The translations under genes were made by a program, and so were the position numbers. From positions 1-64,000 of the forward strand of contig NZ_PVTJ01000011.1 of the NCBI RefSeq assembly GCF_003002955.1: a DNA stretch of 64,000 nucleotides, in the 5' to 3' direction. This stretch comes from Glycomyces artemisiae. Its GTDB lineage: Bacteria > Actinomycetota > Actinomycetes > Mycobacteriales > Micromonosporaceae. Shown piece after piece: positions 51,980 through 59,661 of this stretch. The notes below the pieces were generated by a model. It was not told the origin of the DNA. It ran no database searches and saw only the letters and a list, made by a program, of their open reading frames with translations. The first letter of the stretch is position 1. Every line of letters begins with the position of its first letter.

Positions 51980-53074
51980 GCGGACCGTGGCCGCGAGCCC
52001 CCCGCCCGCACGGGGGGCGAGCGTCAGCGAGCCGTCGTGGGCGCGGGCGATGCTGTCGGCGATCGCCAGGCCCAGGCCGATGCCCACGTGGTCGGTGCGG
52101 GTGCGCCCGCTCCCCCGCTGGAACCGCTCGGTGAGCGTCGCGACCAGTTGCGGCGCGAGGACCCTGCCGGTGTTCTCGACGGTGAGGTACGCGTCCCCGG
52201 CGTCGACGCCCGTGGCGACGCGGACCTCCCCGCCCTCCGGCAGGTTGTGGACGATCGCGTTGTGCAGCAGGTTCACCGCGAGCTGGAGCAGCAGCGAGTA
52301 GGAGCCGCTCGCGGGCGCGGCGTCGCCGGCGACCTCGACGGACACGCCGCGGCGCTCGGCGAGCTCCAGCAGCGACTCCGCGGCCTCCTCGGCGGCGAGC
52401 GAGAGGTCCACGTGCTCCTTCGCGAAGGCCCGCTGGTCGGAGCGGCTGAGCAGCAGCAGAGCCTCGGTGAGGTCGATCGCGCGGGCGTTCATCAGGTGCA
52501 GGCGCTCGATGAGCTCGCCCGGGTCGCGGGACGGGTCGGAGCGGGCCACTTCGAGCATCGTCTGCGTGATCGCCAGCGGCGTGCGCAGCTCGTGGGAGGC
52601 GTTGGCGGCGAACCGCTGCTGCTCGGCGACGTGCGATTCGAGCTGCGCGAGCATCGAGTCGAAGGAGTCGGCGAGCTCGCGGAACTCGTCCTGGCGGCCG
52701 GGCAGGCGGATGCGGTGGCCCAGCGCGCCGCCCGCGGCCTCGCGGGTCGCCTCGGTGATGCGGGTGAGCGGCGCGAGCATCCGCCCGGCGAGGAACCAGC
52801 CGCCGCCGAGGCCGAGCAGCAGCAGGAACACCAGGGACGCGAGGGCCTTCGGCGCGAACGCCCGCCACAGGTCGAGCCGCCCGGGGATGAACAGGCCCGG
52901 CCCGATGGTCCCGTCGGGGCCCCTGTCGCCGCGCAGGGTGATCGCCTCCATCGGCACGTACCGCAGCAGGAACAGCCACACGATCGCCAGCAGCAGCGAG
53001 CCCGCGACCACCAGGAACAGGGCGTAGGAGATGGTAAGTCGCAGGCGGACCGACAGGCCTGGCCTCCTATCCAC
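51959..53074 (-). CDS. vanS: Sensor histidine kinase VanS
   Basis: 371-residue kinase with two membrane segments (about 17-38 and 78-97) around an external loop of about 40 residues, then a HAMP domain, and His161 in NASHELRTPLAI. The ATPase domain has LLHNAIVHN (N-box) and HVGIGLGLAIADSIARAHDGSL (G2). It starts with GTG 53074, overlapping vanR by 8 bp. It should sense glycopeptides; the short loop is like that of Streptomyces VanS. Confidence 0.92.
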   Translation of the reverse strand: MDRRPGLSVRLRLTISYALFLVVAGSLLLAIVWLFLLRYVPMEAITLRGDRGPDGTIGPGLFIPGRLDLWRAFAPKALASLVFLLLLGLGGGWFLAGRMLAPLTRITEATREAAGGALGHRIRLPGRQDEFRELADSFDSMLAQLESHVAEQQRFAANASHELRTPLAITQTMLEVARSDPSRDPGELIERLHLMNARAIDLTEALLLLSRSDQRAFAKEHVDLSLAAEEAAESLLELAERRGVSVEVAGDAAPASGSYSLLLQLAVNLLHNAIVHNLPEGGEVRVATGVDAGDAYLTVENTGRVLAPQLVATLTERFQRGSGRTRTDHVGIGLGLAIADSIARAHDGSLTLAPRAGGGLAATVRLPAERP

Positions 53075-53738
53075 GGCCGGGCTCCTCGATCCGGTAGCCG
53101 ACCCCGGCCACGGTGGCGATGACCCACGGCTCGCCGAGGCGCTTGCGCAGCGCCGAGACGGTGATGCGCACGGCGTTGGTGAACGGGTCGGCGTGCTCGT
53201 CCCACGCCTTCTCCAGCAGCTCCTCGGCGCTGACCACGCCGCCCTCGGCGGCCACAAGCACTTCGAGGACCGCGAACTGCTTGCGGGTGAGCGCCACGTA
53301 CTTCCCGTCGCGGTAGACCTCGCGGCGGAACGGGTCGACGCGCAGGCCCGCCAGCTCGCGCACGGGCGGGCGGTGGTGGGCGCGCCGGCGGTCCAGGGCC
53401 CGCAGCCGCAGCACCAGCTCCCGGAACTCGAACGGCTTCGTCAGGTAGTCGTCGGTGCCGAGTTCGAACCCGGACGCCTTGTCGTCCAAGCGGTCCGCGG
53501 CGGTGAGCATGAGGATGCCCATGCCGGTGCCCGAGGCGACGATCTCGCGGGCGACCTCGTCCCCGGAGGGCCCGGGGATGTCGCGGTCGAGGACCGCGAT
53601 GTCGTAGGAGTTGACGCTCAGCAGCTCCAGGGCCGTGTCGCCGTCCCCGGCGATGTCGGCCGCTATGGCCTCCAGGCGGAGGCCGTCGCGGATCGCCTCC
53701 GCGAGCAGGGGTTCGTCCTCGACGATCAGTACGCGCAT
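53067..53738 (-). CDS. vanR: Response regulator VanR (OmpR family)
   Basis: 223-residue regulator. The receiver domain has VEDEPLLAEA and phospho-acceptor Asp51 (IAVLDRDIPG). The C-terminal OmpR winged helix has VALTRKQFAVLEVLVAAEGG and TNAVRITVSALRKRLGEP. Upstream on its own strand is TAGCAT 10 nt before ATG 53738 and, further up, the VanR-like box shared with vanY, suggesting autoregulation. Confidence 0.93.
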   Translation of the reverse strand: MRVLIVEDEPLLAEAIRDGLRLEAIAADIAGDGDTALELLSVNSYDIAVLDRDIPGPSGDEVAREIVASGTGMGILMLTAADRLDDKASGFELGTDDYLTKPFEFRELVLRLRALDRRRAHHRPPVRELAGLRVDPFRREVYRDGKYVALTRKQFAVLEVLVAAEGGVVSAEELLEKAWDEHADPFTNAVRITVSALRKRLGEPWVIATVAGVGYRIEEPGRG

Positions 53739-53766
53739 AAGGAACACGATGCTACGGGCCCGCACC

Positions 53767-53829
53767 TATCGCCCGCATATCGAAAAGCGCATACGGCCCC
53801 ATAACCGCGCAGTCCGTTCACTGGTGGGC
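53767..53829 (+). promoter_or_regulatory. VanR-like box and leaderless vanY promoter
   Basis: The box at 53767-53798 matches that of vanH. The end of CGCATACG is again 21 nt before a -10 (TTCACT, 53817-53822), which is 7 nt before ATG 53830. The spacing is identical to the vanH promoter. In the other direction the same box faces vanR. Confidence 0.65.
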
Positions 53830-54318
53830 ATGACCCACTCGACGATCTCGCCCGCGCGCCGGGCCCTGGGCGCCCCGCACGGCGCCGTCCCCGCCGGGAC
53901 CACCGTCTTCGACGACGTCCCGGCCGTGGCGAACCTCGACCCGGACCTCCTCGCGGCCCTGCGCCGCGCCGCCGCGGCCGCCGCGGGCGACGGCGTGGTC
54001 TTCCAGGTCAACGGCGGCTGGCGCTCCCCCGCTTACCAGGAGGAGCTGCTCAGCGAGGCCGTGGCCGAGCACGGCTCGGCGGAGGCGGCGGCCCGCTGGG
54101 TGTCCACGCCCGAGACGTCAGCGCACGTCGCGGGCCGCGCGATCGACCTCGGCCGGGACGCCCGCGCCTGGCTCTCGCTCTACGGGGCCGCCTACGGGCT
54201 GTGCCAGATCTACCGCAACGAGCCGTGGCATTTCGAGCTGCGGCCCGACGCGGTCGTGCACGGCCCGCCGCCGATGTACCCGGACCCGTCGCACGACCCG
54301 CGCACGCGCCGCGGGTGA
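53830..54318 (+). CDS. VanY/VanXY-like D,D-peptidase (M15)
   Basis: 162-residue zinc peptidase: SAHVAGRAIDLG (His, Asp ligands) and NEPWHFEL (catalytic Glu, His ligand), with QVNGGWRSPAYQ upstream. Typical VanY is membrane-anchored or secreted; this protein has no signal peptide or membrane segment, so it may act in the cytoplasm like VanXY and remove terminal D-Ala from UDP-pentapeptide. It carries the same VanR-like promoter as vanH. I leave out a symbol because VanY and VanXY cannot be separated here. Confidence 0.88.
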   Translation: MTHSTISPARRALGAPHGAVPAGTTVFDDVPAVANLDPDLLAALRRAAAAAAGDGVVFQVNGGWRSPAYQEELLSEAVAEHGSAEAAARWVSTPETSAHVAGRAIDLGRDARAWLSLYGAAYGLCQIYRNEPWHFELRPDAVVHGPPPMYPDPSHDPRTRRG

Positions 54319-54321
54319 GGA

Positions 54322-55668
54322 TCAGGCCCGGCGCGACAGGAGCGCGAACCCGGCCGCGGCGGCGACCGCGAGGGCCGCGCAGGTCCACAGCGCGCCGTCC
54401 GTGCCGGTCGCGTCGACCAGGGTGGCGACGATCGGGATGCCCGCGGCCGTGCCGATGTAGCGCATCGTGTTGTTGACGCCCGAGCCCATGCCGCCGCGGT
54501 CGGCGGGCACGGAGTCGATGCTCAGGCGCGTCAGCGCCGGGTTCGCGGCGCCGTAGCCCGCGCCCGCGACGAGGAGCGCGGGCGCGGCGTGCCACCAGGA
54601 CCAGCCGTCGGACAGGCCGGTCAGCAGGGCCGAGCCCGCGCCCGCGACGACCAGCGCGAGGACGAGGAGCATCGCGGGCGTCAGGTTGAACCGCTTGACC
54701 TGCAAGGAGACCACGAACGCGGCCGTGGACCAGAGCGCGACGACCACGGCCGTCTCGACGGAGCCGAGGACCGCGTCCGACTGGTACACCGTCGGCAGGT
54801 AGCTCATCATGCTGATGACCGCGATCCCCGTGGCGAGCGCGCCGAGCGAGGCGATGAGGAACGCCGGGCGAGCGAACAGGCCCGGGTCGAGCATGGGCTC
54901 GCGGGCGCGGAGCTGCACGGCGATGAACGCGGCGGAGCAGACCGCGGCGGCGGCGAGGAGCGCGATGACGACCGGGTCGGACCAGTCCTGGCGGCCGAGG
55001 GTGAGGCCGGACATGAGCGCGGCGACACCGAGGCCGAGCGTGACGGTGCCCGCGATGTCGGCGCGCCGCGGGTGCTCGGCGCGGGACTCGGGGAGGACGA
55101 GGCGCCCGGCGACCGCGAGGGCCGCCGCGGCGGCGGCGTACAGCCAGTAGGGGCCGTTCCAGCCGAGCGCGGCGTCGAGCCCGGCGGCGAGGACCGCTCC
55201 GGCGCCGACGCCGAGGCCCATCATGGCGCCGTAGACGGCGGTGGCGCGGCGGCGCTCGTCGGGGCCGGTGAAGACGGCGCCCATGATGCCGAGGCTGGCG
55301 GTGAGGAGGGCGGCGCTGGCGGCGCCCTGGATGACGCGCGCGGTGGCGAAGACCGCGGTGTTCGGGGCGAGAGCCGCCAAGAGGACCGCGGCGGCGAAGA
55401 GCCAGGCGCCCGCGGTGAGGACGCGGCGGCGGCCGTGGTTGTCGGCGAGGTTCCCGGAGGTGAGGAGGGGGACGGCGAGGCCGAGGGAGATGGCGTTGAT
55501 GATCCAGGTCTGGCCTGTCTCGCCCGCGTGGAGGTGGGCGGCGGTCTGCGGGGCGAGGATCAGGGGCGTCGAGTAGTTGAGGATGACCAGCAGCGGCGCC
55601 GCGCAGAGGAGGGCGAGGACCGTGCCGGTCCTGGTGGTCGGGCGGGTCGGGGCGAGGGTCGCCGTCAT
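54322..55668 (-). CDS. MFS exporter (DHA2-like)
   Basis: 448-residue transporter with 12-14 membrane segments. Motif A is TSGNLADNHGRRRVLTAG, and motif C-like is GLGVGAGAVLAAGLDAALGWNG. It is a proton-driven drug exporter by family. ATG 55668 is divergent from an HxlR regulator; two copies of a 15-bp site lie between. The 3' end stops 3 bp from vanY (convergent); no functional link to the van genes is visible. Confidence 0.91.
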   Translation of the reverse strand: MTATLAPTRPTTRTGTVLALLCAAPLLVILNYSTPLILAPQTAAHLHAGETGQTWIINAISLGLAVPLLTSGNLADNHGRRRVLTAGAWLFAAAVLLAALAPNTAVFATARVIQGAASAALLTASLGIMGAVFTGPDERRRATAVYGAMMGLGVGAGAVLAAGLDAALGWNGPYWLYAAAAAALAVAGRLVLPESRAEHPRRADIAGTVTLGLGVAALMSGLTLGRQDWSDPVVIALLAAAAVCSAAFIAVQLRAREPMLDPGLFARPAFLIASLGALATGIAVISMMSYLPTVYQSDAVLGSVETAVVVALWSTAAFVVSLQVKRFNLTPAMLLVLALVVAGAGSALLTGLSDGWSWWHAAPALLVAGAGYGAANPALTRLSIDSVPADRGGMGSGVNNTMRYIGTAAGIPIVATLVDATGTDGALWTCAALAVAAAAGFALLSRRA

Positions 55669-55680
55669 GGATGCTCCTAG

Positions 55681-55743
55681 GTTCGGTCAATGAACTCACC
55701 GGAGCCTAGCACTGTTGGTTCAGTGAACGAACCGGGGTACGAT
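55681..55743. promoter_or_regulatory. HxlR operators and leaderless HxlR promoter
   Basis: GTTCAGTGAACGAAC (55718-55732) and, on the other strand, GTTCATTGACCGAAC (55695-55681) agree at 13 of 15 positions. The first lies between TTGGTT (55715-55720) and TACGAT (55738-55743), a -35/-10 pair with 17-bp spacing. TACGAT is 6 nt before ATG 55750. Repression of both genes by HxlR is likely. Confidence 0.6.
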
Positions 55744-55749
55744 GCGGTC

Positions 55750-56271
55750 ATGGCACTCGGCAAGGACTACCTGGGGCAGGACTGCTCGCTGTCCCGCTCG
55801 CTCGAACTGCTCGGCGAGCGCTGGACCCTGCTCGTGGTCCAGAACGCGATCTACGGGGTGCGCCGCTTCAGCGACTTCCAAGTGCGCCTGGACATCCCGA
55901 AGGCCGTCCTGTCGGACCGGCTCGCGCGCCTGACCGAGGGCGGGGTCCTGGAGAAGCGCCCCTACCAGGCGTCCCCGCCGCGGTACGAGTACGTGCCGAC
56001 CGACGCGGGCGTGGAGCTGTGGCCGGTGGTGTACCAGCTGGGGGTGTGGGGCTACAAGCACATCGGCGGCGAGCCGCCGCGCCTGTTCCGGCACGCCGAG
56101 TGCGGGGCCGGGCTGCTGCCGTCGACCGAGTGCCCGCAGTGCGGGCCGGTCCACCCGAGGGACGTGGAGATGTATCCGGGCCCGGGGCCGAAGCGCACCG
56201 ACCGCGTGAGCCAGGCGATGAACCGTCCCAGGCGCCTCCTCGAACCGCTCGTGCTCGAACCTCAGGCGTAG
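55750..56271 (+). CDS. HxlR family transcriptional regulator
   Basis: 173-residue winged-helix regulator: LSRSLELLGERWTLLVVQNAIYGVRRFSDF, then KAVLSDRLARLTEGGVLEKRPY. A small C-terminal cysteine group (AECGAGLL, TECPQCGP) might bind zinc or sense oxidants. I chose the leaderless ATG 55750; an in-frame ATG at 55690 would place the operator inside the gene. It probably represses the divergent MFS exporter. Confidence 0.92.
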   Translation: MALGKDYLGQDCSLSRSLELLGERWTLLVVQNAIYGVRRFSDFQVRLDIPKAVLSDRLARLTEGGVLEKRPYQASPPRYEYVPTDAGVELWPVVYQLGVWGYKHIGGEPPRLFRHAECGAGLLPSTECPQCGPVHPRDVEMYPGPGPKRTDRVSQAMNRPRRLLEPLVLEPQA

Positions 56272-57206
56272 CGGGCGGCCAGCGCGGCGGCCCGGTCGCG
56301 GAGGGCTTCGCGGAGCGAAGCGGGGGCGAGGGCCTCGGCGTCGGGTCCGAGGCCCCACAGGGCCCATTCGGCATGGCGCGCATCCTGGAAGGCCACTTCG
56401 AGGCGGAGCCGTCCGTCGGGGTCGGGGATCTCGGTGAGGACGGCGACCGCGCTGTCGAGGAGTTCTTCGCGGCGGGCGGGGTCGACGCGGACGAGGACGT
56501 GCAGCCGGTCGTCGGCGAGGAAGCGGGCGGCCCGCTCGCGCCAGATGCGGTCGAGGTCGACGCGGTCGGGCCGTTCGGCGGGCTCGTCGAGCGCTTCGGC
56601 GGCCTTGACGCGGGAGAGGCGGTAGGTGCGGTCGGCGCCGGAGCGGGTGGCGAGCAGGTAGGCCTTGCCGCGCACGGTGACCAGGCCGATGGGGTCGACG
56701 GTGCGCCGCTTCGGGTCCTGTCCGGCGGCGGCGTAGTCGATGCGGAGCCGCTTCCCGGCGAGCACGGCGCGGCGGACGGTGTCGAGGACGGCGGGGGGCA
56801 CGTCGTCGGTGGCGGCGCGGCGCGAGAGCAGGTCGGTGCCGGGTTCGAGGAGGAACCGCTGCGCGGCGTCGTTCGCGTCGGCGCGGTGGGGTTCGGGGAG
56901 GGCGTCGACCACTTTGCGCAGGCCGGAGGCGAGGGCCGGGCCGAGGCCGAACGGGCCCGCGGTGAGCAGCGCGAGGGCCTCGTCGCGGGTGAGGCCGGTG
57001 AGCTCGGTGCGGAAGCCCGGGAGGAGCGAGAAGCCGCCGTGGCGGCCGCGTTCGGCGTAGACGGGGACGCCCGCGGCGGAGAGGGCCTCGATGTCGCGCA
57101 GGACGGTGCGGGTGGAGACCTCCAGTTCGGCGGCGATGGCGTCGGCGGTGAGGCGGCCGCGCTGGCGCAGGAGGAGGACCAGGGAGACGAGTCGGTCGGC
57201 GCGCAT
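56262..57206 (-). CDS. WYL-domain transcriptional regulator (YafY/DeoR-like)
   Basis: 314 residues. The N-terminal helix-turn-helix is LRQRGRLTADAIAAELEVSTRTVLRDIEAL, the WYL domain lies around KRLRIDYAAAG and GLVTVRGKAYLLATR, and a WCX domain ends the protein. WYL domains bind nucleic acid or nucleotide ligands. It overlaps the HxlR stop by 10 bp (convergent). A large dyad 15 bp upstream is a likely operator, and the divergent RidA gene a likely target. Confidence 0.92.
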   Translation of the reverse strand: MRADRLVSLVLLLRQRGRLTADAIAAELEVSTRTVLRDIEALSAAGVPVYAERGRHGGFSLLPGFRTELTGLTRDEALALLTAGPFGLGPALASGLRKVVDALPEPHRADANDAAQRFLLEPGTDLLSRRAATDDVPPAVLDTVRRAVLAGKRLRIDYAAAGQDPKRRTVDPIGLVTVRGKAYLLATRSGADRTYRLSRVKAAEALDEPAERPDRVDLDRIWRERAARFLADDRLHVLVRVDPARREELLDSAVAVLTEIPDPDGRLRLEVAFQDARHAEWALWGLGPDAEALAPASLREALRDRAAALAARYA

Positions 57207-57220
57207 CGCGACATCCTACT

Positions 57221-57251
57221 GGAATACCTGACACAGGGTGTCGTGTATTCC
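57221..57251. promoter_or_regulatory. Nested dyad between WYL regulator and RidA
   Basis: A 31-bp symmetric element: outer arms GGAATAC / GTATTCC, inner arms GACAC / GTGTC, with a 3-bp centre. It is probably the WYL operator controlling both directions. Confidence 0.6.
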
Positions 57252-57314
57252 TGGGAGGCTCCTTGTCGCGGCGCCGAACGGCGGCGCCGATCCGATGAAT
57301 GGAGTGCTGTGGCA

Positions 57315-57710
57315 ATGGAACGGACCGCGGTGAACCCGGTGGAGTGGTCGCTGGAGCTGGGCTTCAACCAGGGCGAGCTGGTGTCGGGGCAGACCCGGAC
57401 GCTGTACTGCGCGGGGCAGACCTCGACGGGGAAGGACGGGCGGCCGGAGCACGAGGGCGACATGGCCGCGCAGCTGGCGCTGAGCCTGGACAACCTGGAG
57501 GCGGTGCTCGCCGGGGCGGGGATGTCGCTGCCGGACCTGGTGCGGCTCAACGTGTACACGACCGATGTGGACGAGCTGCTGCGGCACTACGGGGTGCTGG
57601 CGGGGCGGCTCGCCGCCGCCGGGGCCGCGCCCGCGTCGACGCTCCTCGGAGTGGTGCGCCTGGCCGCGCCGGGCCTGATGGTGGAGCTGGAGGGGACCGC
57701 GGCCGCCTAG
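57315..57710 (+). CDS. RidA family protein (YjgF/YER057c/UK114)
   Basis: 131-residue enamine/imine deaminase-like protein. TLYCAGQTSTGKDGRPEHEGD at the start and LVRLNVYTTDVDELLRHYGVL are typical, but the usual Arg-containing active-site segment is not clear. GGAG at 57301 suits ATG 57315 or GTG 57309. A hairpin follows. It is probably controlled by the divergent WYL regulator. Confidence 0.88.
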   Translation: MERTAVNPVEWSLELGFNQGELVSGQTRTLYCAGQTSTGKDGRPEHEGDMAAQLALSLDNLEAVLAGAGMSLPDLVRLNVYTTDVDELLRHYGVLAGRLAAAGAAPASTLLGVVRLAAPGLMVELEGTAAA

Positions 57711-57722
57711 GGGGTGCGGGGC

Positions 57723-57740
57723 GGTACAGCAGTCTGTACC
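57723..57740 (+). terminator. Hairpin after RidA
   Basis: GGTACAG-CAGT-CTGTACC, a 7-bp perfect stem 13 bp after the RidA stop. No U-tract. Confidence 0.5.
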
Positions 57741-57822
57741 TGCGTTTCACCAGGTGAGGGCATTGGGCGCGACGGCGTTCCGCCGTACCGTCGTAGCCAT
57801 GGACACGACATCTGGAGGAGCC

Positions 57823-58038
57823 ATGAACGACTTCCGCACCGCCCCGCCCCGGGCCGCCGTCAGCCACGACAAGATCGTCAACCGGGCGCTGTGGGCCGGG
57901 TTCATCGGAGGGGCCGTGCTGAACGCGTTCATCCAGATGATCGGCCTGGCGCTGCTCGCCATCCCGTTCGGGGTGCTCGCGCTCGCCAGCGGCGTCGGAT
58001 TGATCGTGCGCGCCGTCGTGCGGCCCAAGCAGCGGTAG
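57823..58038 (+). CDS. Small membrane protein of unknown function
   Basis: 71 residues with a hydrophilic N-terminus (NDFRTAPPRAAVSHDKIVN) and two hydrophobic stretches (WAGFIGGAVLNAFI, IGLALLAIPFGVLALASGVGLIV) ending in RAVVRPKQR. TGGAGGAG precedes ATG 57823. It is followed by a strong terminator, which supports it as a real transcription unit. No family recognised. Confidence 0.7.
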   Translation: MNDFRTAPPRAAVSHDKIVNRALWAGFIGGAVLNAFIQMIGLALLAIPFGVLALASGVGLIVRAVVRPKQR

Positions 58039-58102
58039 ACCGCCGGTTGGCTCGCGCGCCACGATCCGATCCCCAACAGGAGGCGCGCGAGCCAAGGCGG
58101 TC
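58038..58102 (+). terminator. Strong two-part hairpin terminator
   Basis: A 14-bp perfect stem (58047-58060 / 58082-58095) is extended by GACCGCC / GGCGGTC on the outside (58038-58044 / 58096-58102) with a 2-nt bulge; the loop is 21 nt. It overlaps the stop codon of the small membrane protein. Confidence 0.7.
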
Positions 58103-58443
58103 GGCGGATCGCCGGGCGGCCTGGAAGGGGGCCGCCCGACGGAGCCGACATCTACTGTGTACACCGCCACGGCCGGGGAGGACCCGGGGCGGTGTACCGC
58201 TTTCTTCGGCACGCGACAGCGGACGTGCGCGAATTCGACTGGACCACAAGCGATTCGTTGTCGCGAAAGTCTCTTGCAGACCCCGAGGGTTGTACAAGTA
58301 CAGAGTACGTGATTCAATTGCATCGTTCACGTACGGGGTACGTGCTCCACGTGGACAGGAGGCCGGACCGGTCGTTCGGCCGTGCCCGACGTTCTCCGGC
58401 ACCGGCGGTGCGCGCACCGAAAGCCGCCGGTGCCGGGCCCGAC
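58103..58443. other. Intergenic region without a convincing gene
   Basis: About 340 bp between two terminators. Open frames here have no ribosome site and an unlikely composition. The stretch 58240-58345 is less GC-rich than its surroundings and carries palindromes: TTGTACAA (58290-58297), GTACGTGA / TCACGTAC (58305-58312 / 58327-58334), and repeated GTACGTG and CACGTGG. It could be a regulatory site or a relic; I see no RNA gene structure I can name. Confidence 0.5.
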
Positions 58444-58483
58444 GCCGTGGGCCCGACCCACTGGCCTGGGCCGGGCCCACGGC
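58444..58483 (-). terminator. Terminator of the TetR gene
   Basis: A 12-bp perfect stem (GCCGTGGGCCCG / CGGGCCCACGGC) with a 16-nt loop lies just beyond the TetR stop. Confidence 0.65.
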
Positions 58484-58490
58484 CCCGGAC

Positions 58491-59111
58491 CTACGGCTCC
58501 AGACCCCTGAGGATGATGCGCAGCCCCGCGCGGAACCGGGCCAGCGCGTCCGATTCGGCTGCGGCGGCGCCGATCTCAGCGAGGCGCGGGAAGCGCTCGG
58601 GATCGGGGGCGGCTGCGTCCGGCTCGGACTCCTGGGCCGGCTCGGGCCGGGGCGACGCCAGCTCGACCTGCGCAAACCCGGAGACGTAGCCCGAGACGAC
58701 GCGGAACGCCACGAGCAGGTCGGTCCCGCGGTAGCCGCCGCGGTGCAGCGCGGCGAGCATCGCCTCCGAGGGCGTCAGCGCCGACTCGTGGAGGGCGCCG
58801 CGCGCGAGCATGAGCGGGATGGCGTTCGGGTGGTCGCGGACGGTGAGCAGCACGCCCTCGGCGACGGCCGCGACGGCGTCGCGCCAGTCGCCGCTCTCGG
58901 GCTCCTCCCAGGTGGACTGGGCCATGACGGCCTCCGTGACGAGTGCTTCGAGGCCGGTGCGGCCGTCGACGTAGTTGTAGATGGTCATCGCGCCCGTGCC
59001 CAGTTCGGCGGCGAGACTGCGCATCGTCAGGCCCGCCAGGCCCCGTTCGTCGACTATGGACAGCGCGGTGGCCTGCAACCGCTCTCTCGTGAACTTTCTG
59101 GGCGCGGGCAA
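58491..59111 (-). CDS. TetR family transcriptional regulator
   Basis: 206-residue repressor. The helix-turn-helix is LTMRSLAAELGTGAMTIYNYVDGRTGL, and the C-terminal domain resembles TetR_C_1. The start is TTG 59111, with GAGGAG 7 nt upstream; a longer frame from 59165 is unsupported. Its target is not obvious: the neighbours are a small membrane protein and secreted four-Cys proteins. Confidence 0.88.
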   Translation of the reverse strand: MPAPRKFTRERLQATALSIVDERGLAGLTMRSLAAELGTGAMTIYNYVDGRTGLEALVTEAVMAQSTWEEPESGDWRDAVAAVAEGVLLTVRDHPNAIPLMLARGALHESALTPSEAMLAALHRGGYRGTDLLVAFRVVSGYVSGFAQVELASPRPEPAQESEPDAAAPDPERFPRLAEIGAAAAESDALARFRAGLRIILRGLEP

Positions 59112-59227
59112 TACTGCTCTCCTCGTTCGGGCACCACATGGCGTCGGATGATGGGAAGACGCCATTGGAAAGGTACCGAACGGTTGTGACAGGAGTGCGC
59201 GCTCGTCCCGATCGGGAACGCGCGGAA

Positions 59228-59253
59228 GCCGCCCGGCGTCGTCGGCGGGCGGC
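59228..59253 (-). terminator. Terminator of the secreted-protein operon
   Basis: GCCGCCCG / CGGGCGGC with a 10-nt loop, 13 bp beyond the stop of the second secreted protein. Confidence 0.55.
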
Positions 59254-59266
59254 CATCGCTACGGGG

Positions 59267-59644
59267 CTATTCGCGCACGGCGCTTCTCGTGATCATGCCC
59301 CCGTAGGCGGAGCTCATCGGCGGACAGCTCACGTACGACGGGACGTTGGAGACGGTCTGCCAGACGGAGGGGTAGCGGGTGAACGCCGGCCCGCCGTCCT
59401 CAGGCCGACAGTCCACGCTCGCGCGCCACGACCCGCCGTTGGCGTGCGAGCAGATGCCCACCCAGCCTTGGTTGTACTTGTAGTGGGTGCATCCGGTCGG
59501 CAGGGACTGGATGGTCACGTCGCCCGCGGTCGCCTCGACGGCGGCAGGAGCCGCGACAGGGGCCGCGGCGGCGCCCTGGATGCCGCTGAGCAGACCGGCC
59601 GCCATCGCGATCGAGGCGAGCAGGCCGAACAAGGTCCTCTTCAT
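59267..59644 (-). CDS. Small secreted four-cysteine protein (paralogue 2)
   Basis: 125 residues. Signal peptide about 1-28 (KRTLFGLLASIAMAAGLLSG, then AAAA). The mature part has four Cys: PTGCTHYKYNQ, VGICSHANGGSWRASVDC and VSCPPMS. It shares PTGCT, HANGGS, ASV-C and the last Cys-Pro with the protein encoded just upstream, so they are tandem duplicates. GAGAGGAACG precedes ATG 59644. No family recognised; disulfide-stabilised and extracellular by inference. Confidence 0.82.
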   Translation of the reverse strand: MKRTLFGLLASIAMAAGLLSGIQGAAAAPVAAPAAVEATAGDVTIQSLPTGCTHYKYNQGWVGICSHANGGSWRASVDCRPEDGGPAFTRYPSVWQTVSNVPSYVSCPPMSSAYGGMITRSAVRE

Positions 59645-59661
59645 ATGACTCGTTCCTCTCG

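Noticed and set aside
54322..55668. MFS exporter as part of the van island
   Set aside because: It is paired with its own HxlR regulator and operators, and its promoter lacks the VanR-like box.
57723..57740. Relation between the RidA hairpin (CAGT loop) and the hairpin at 22088-22122 (CAGTCTGCA loop)
   Set aside because: Both share GTAC-rich stems and a CAGT-containing loop, but the similarity is short and the contexts differ, so chance is the simpler explanation.
58192..58689. A possible 165-residue plus-strand gene in the gap after the small membrane protein
   Set aside because: No ribosome site, Ser/Arg/Ala/Pro-biased sequence, and it runs antisense into a clear TetR gene.
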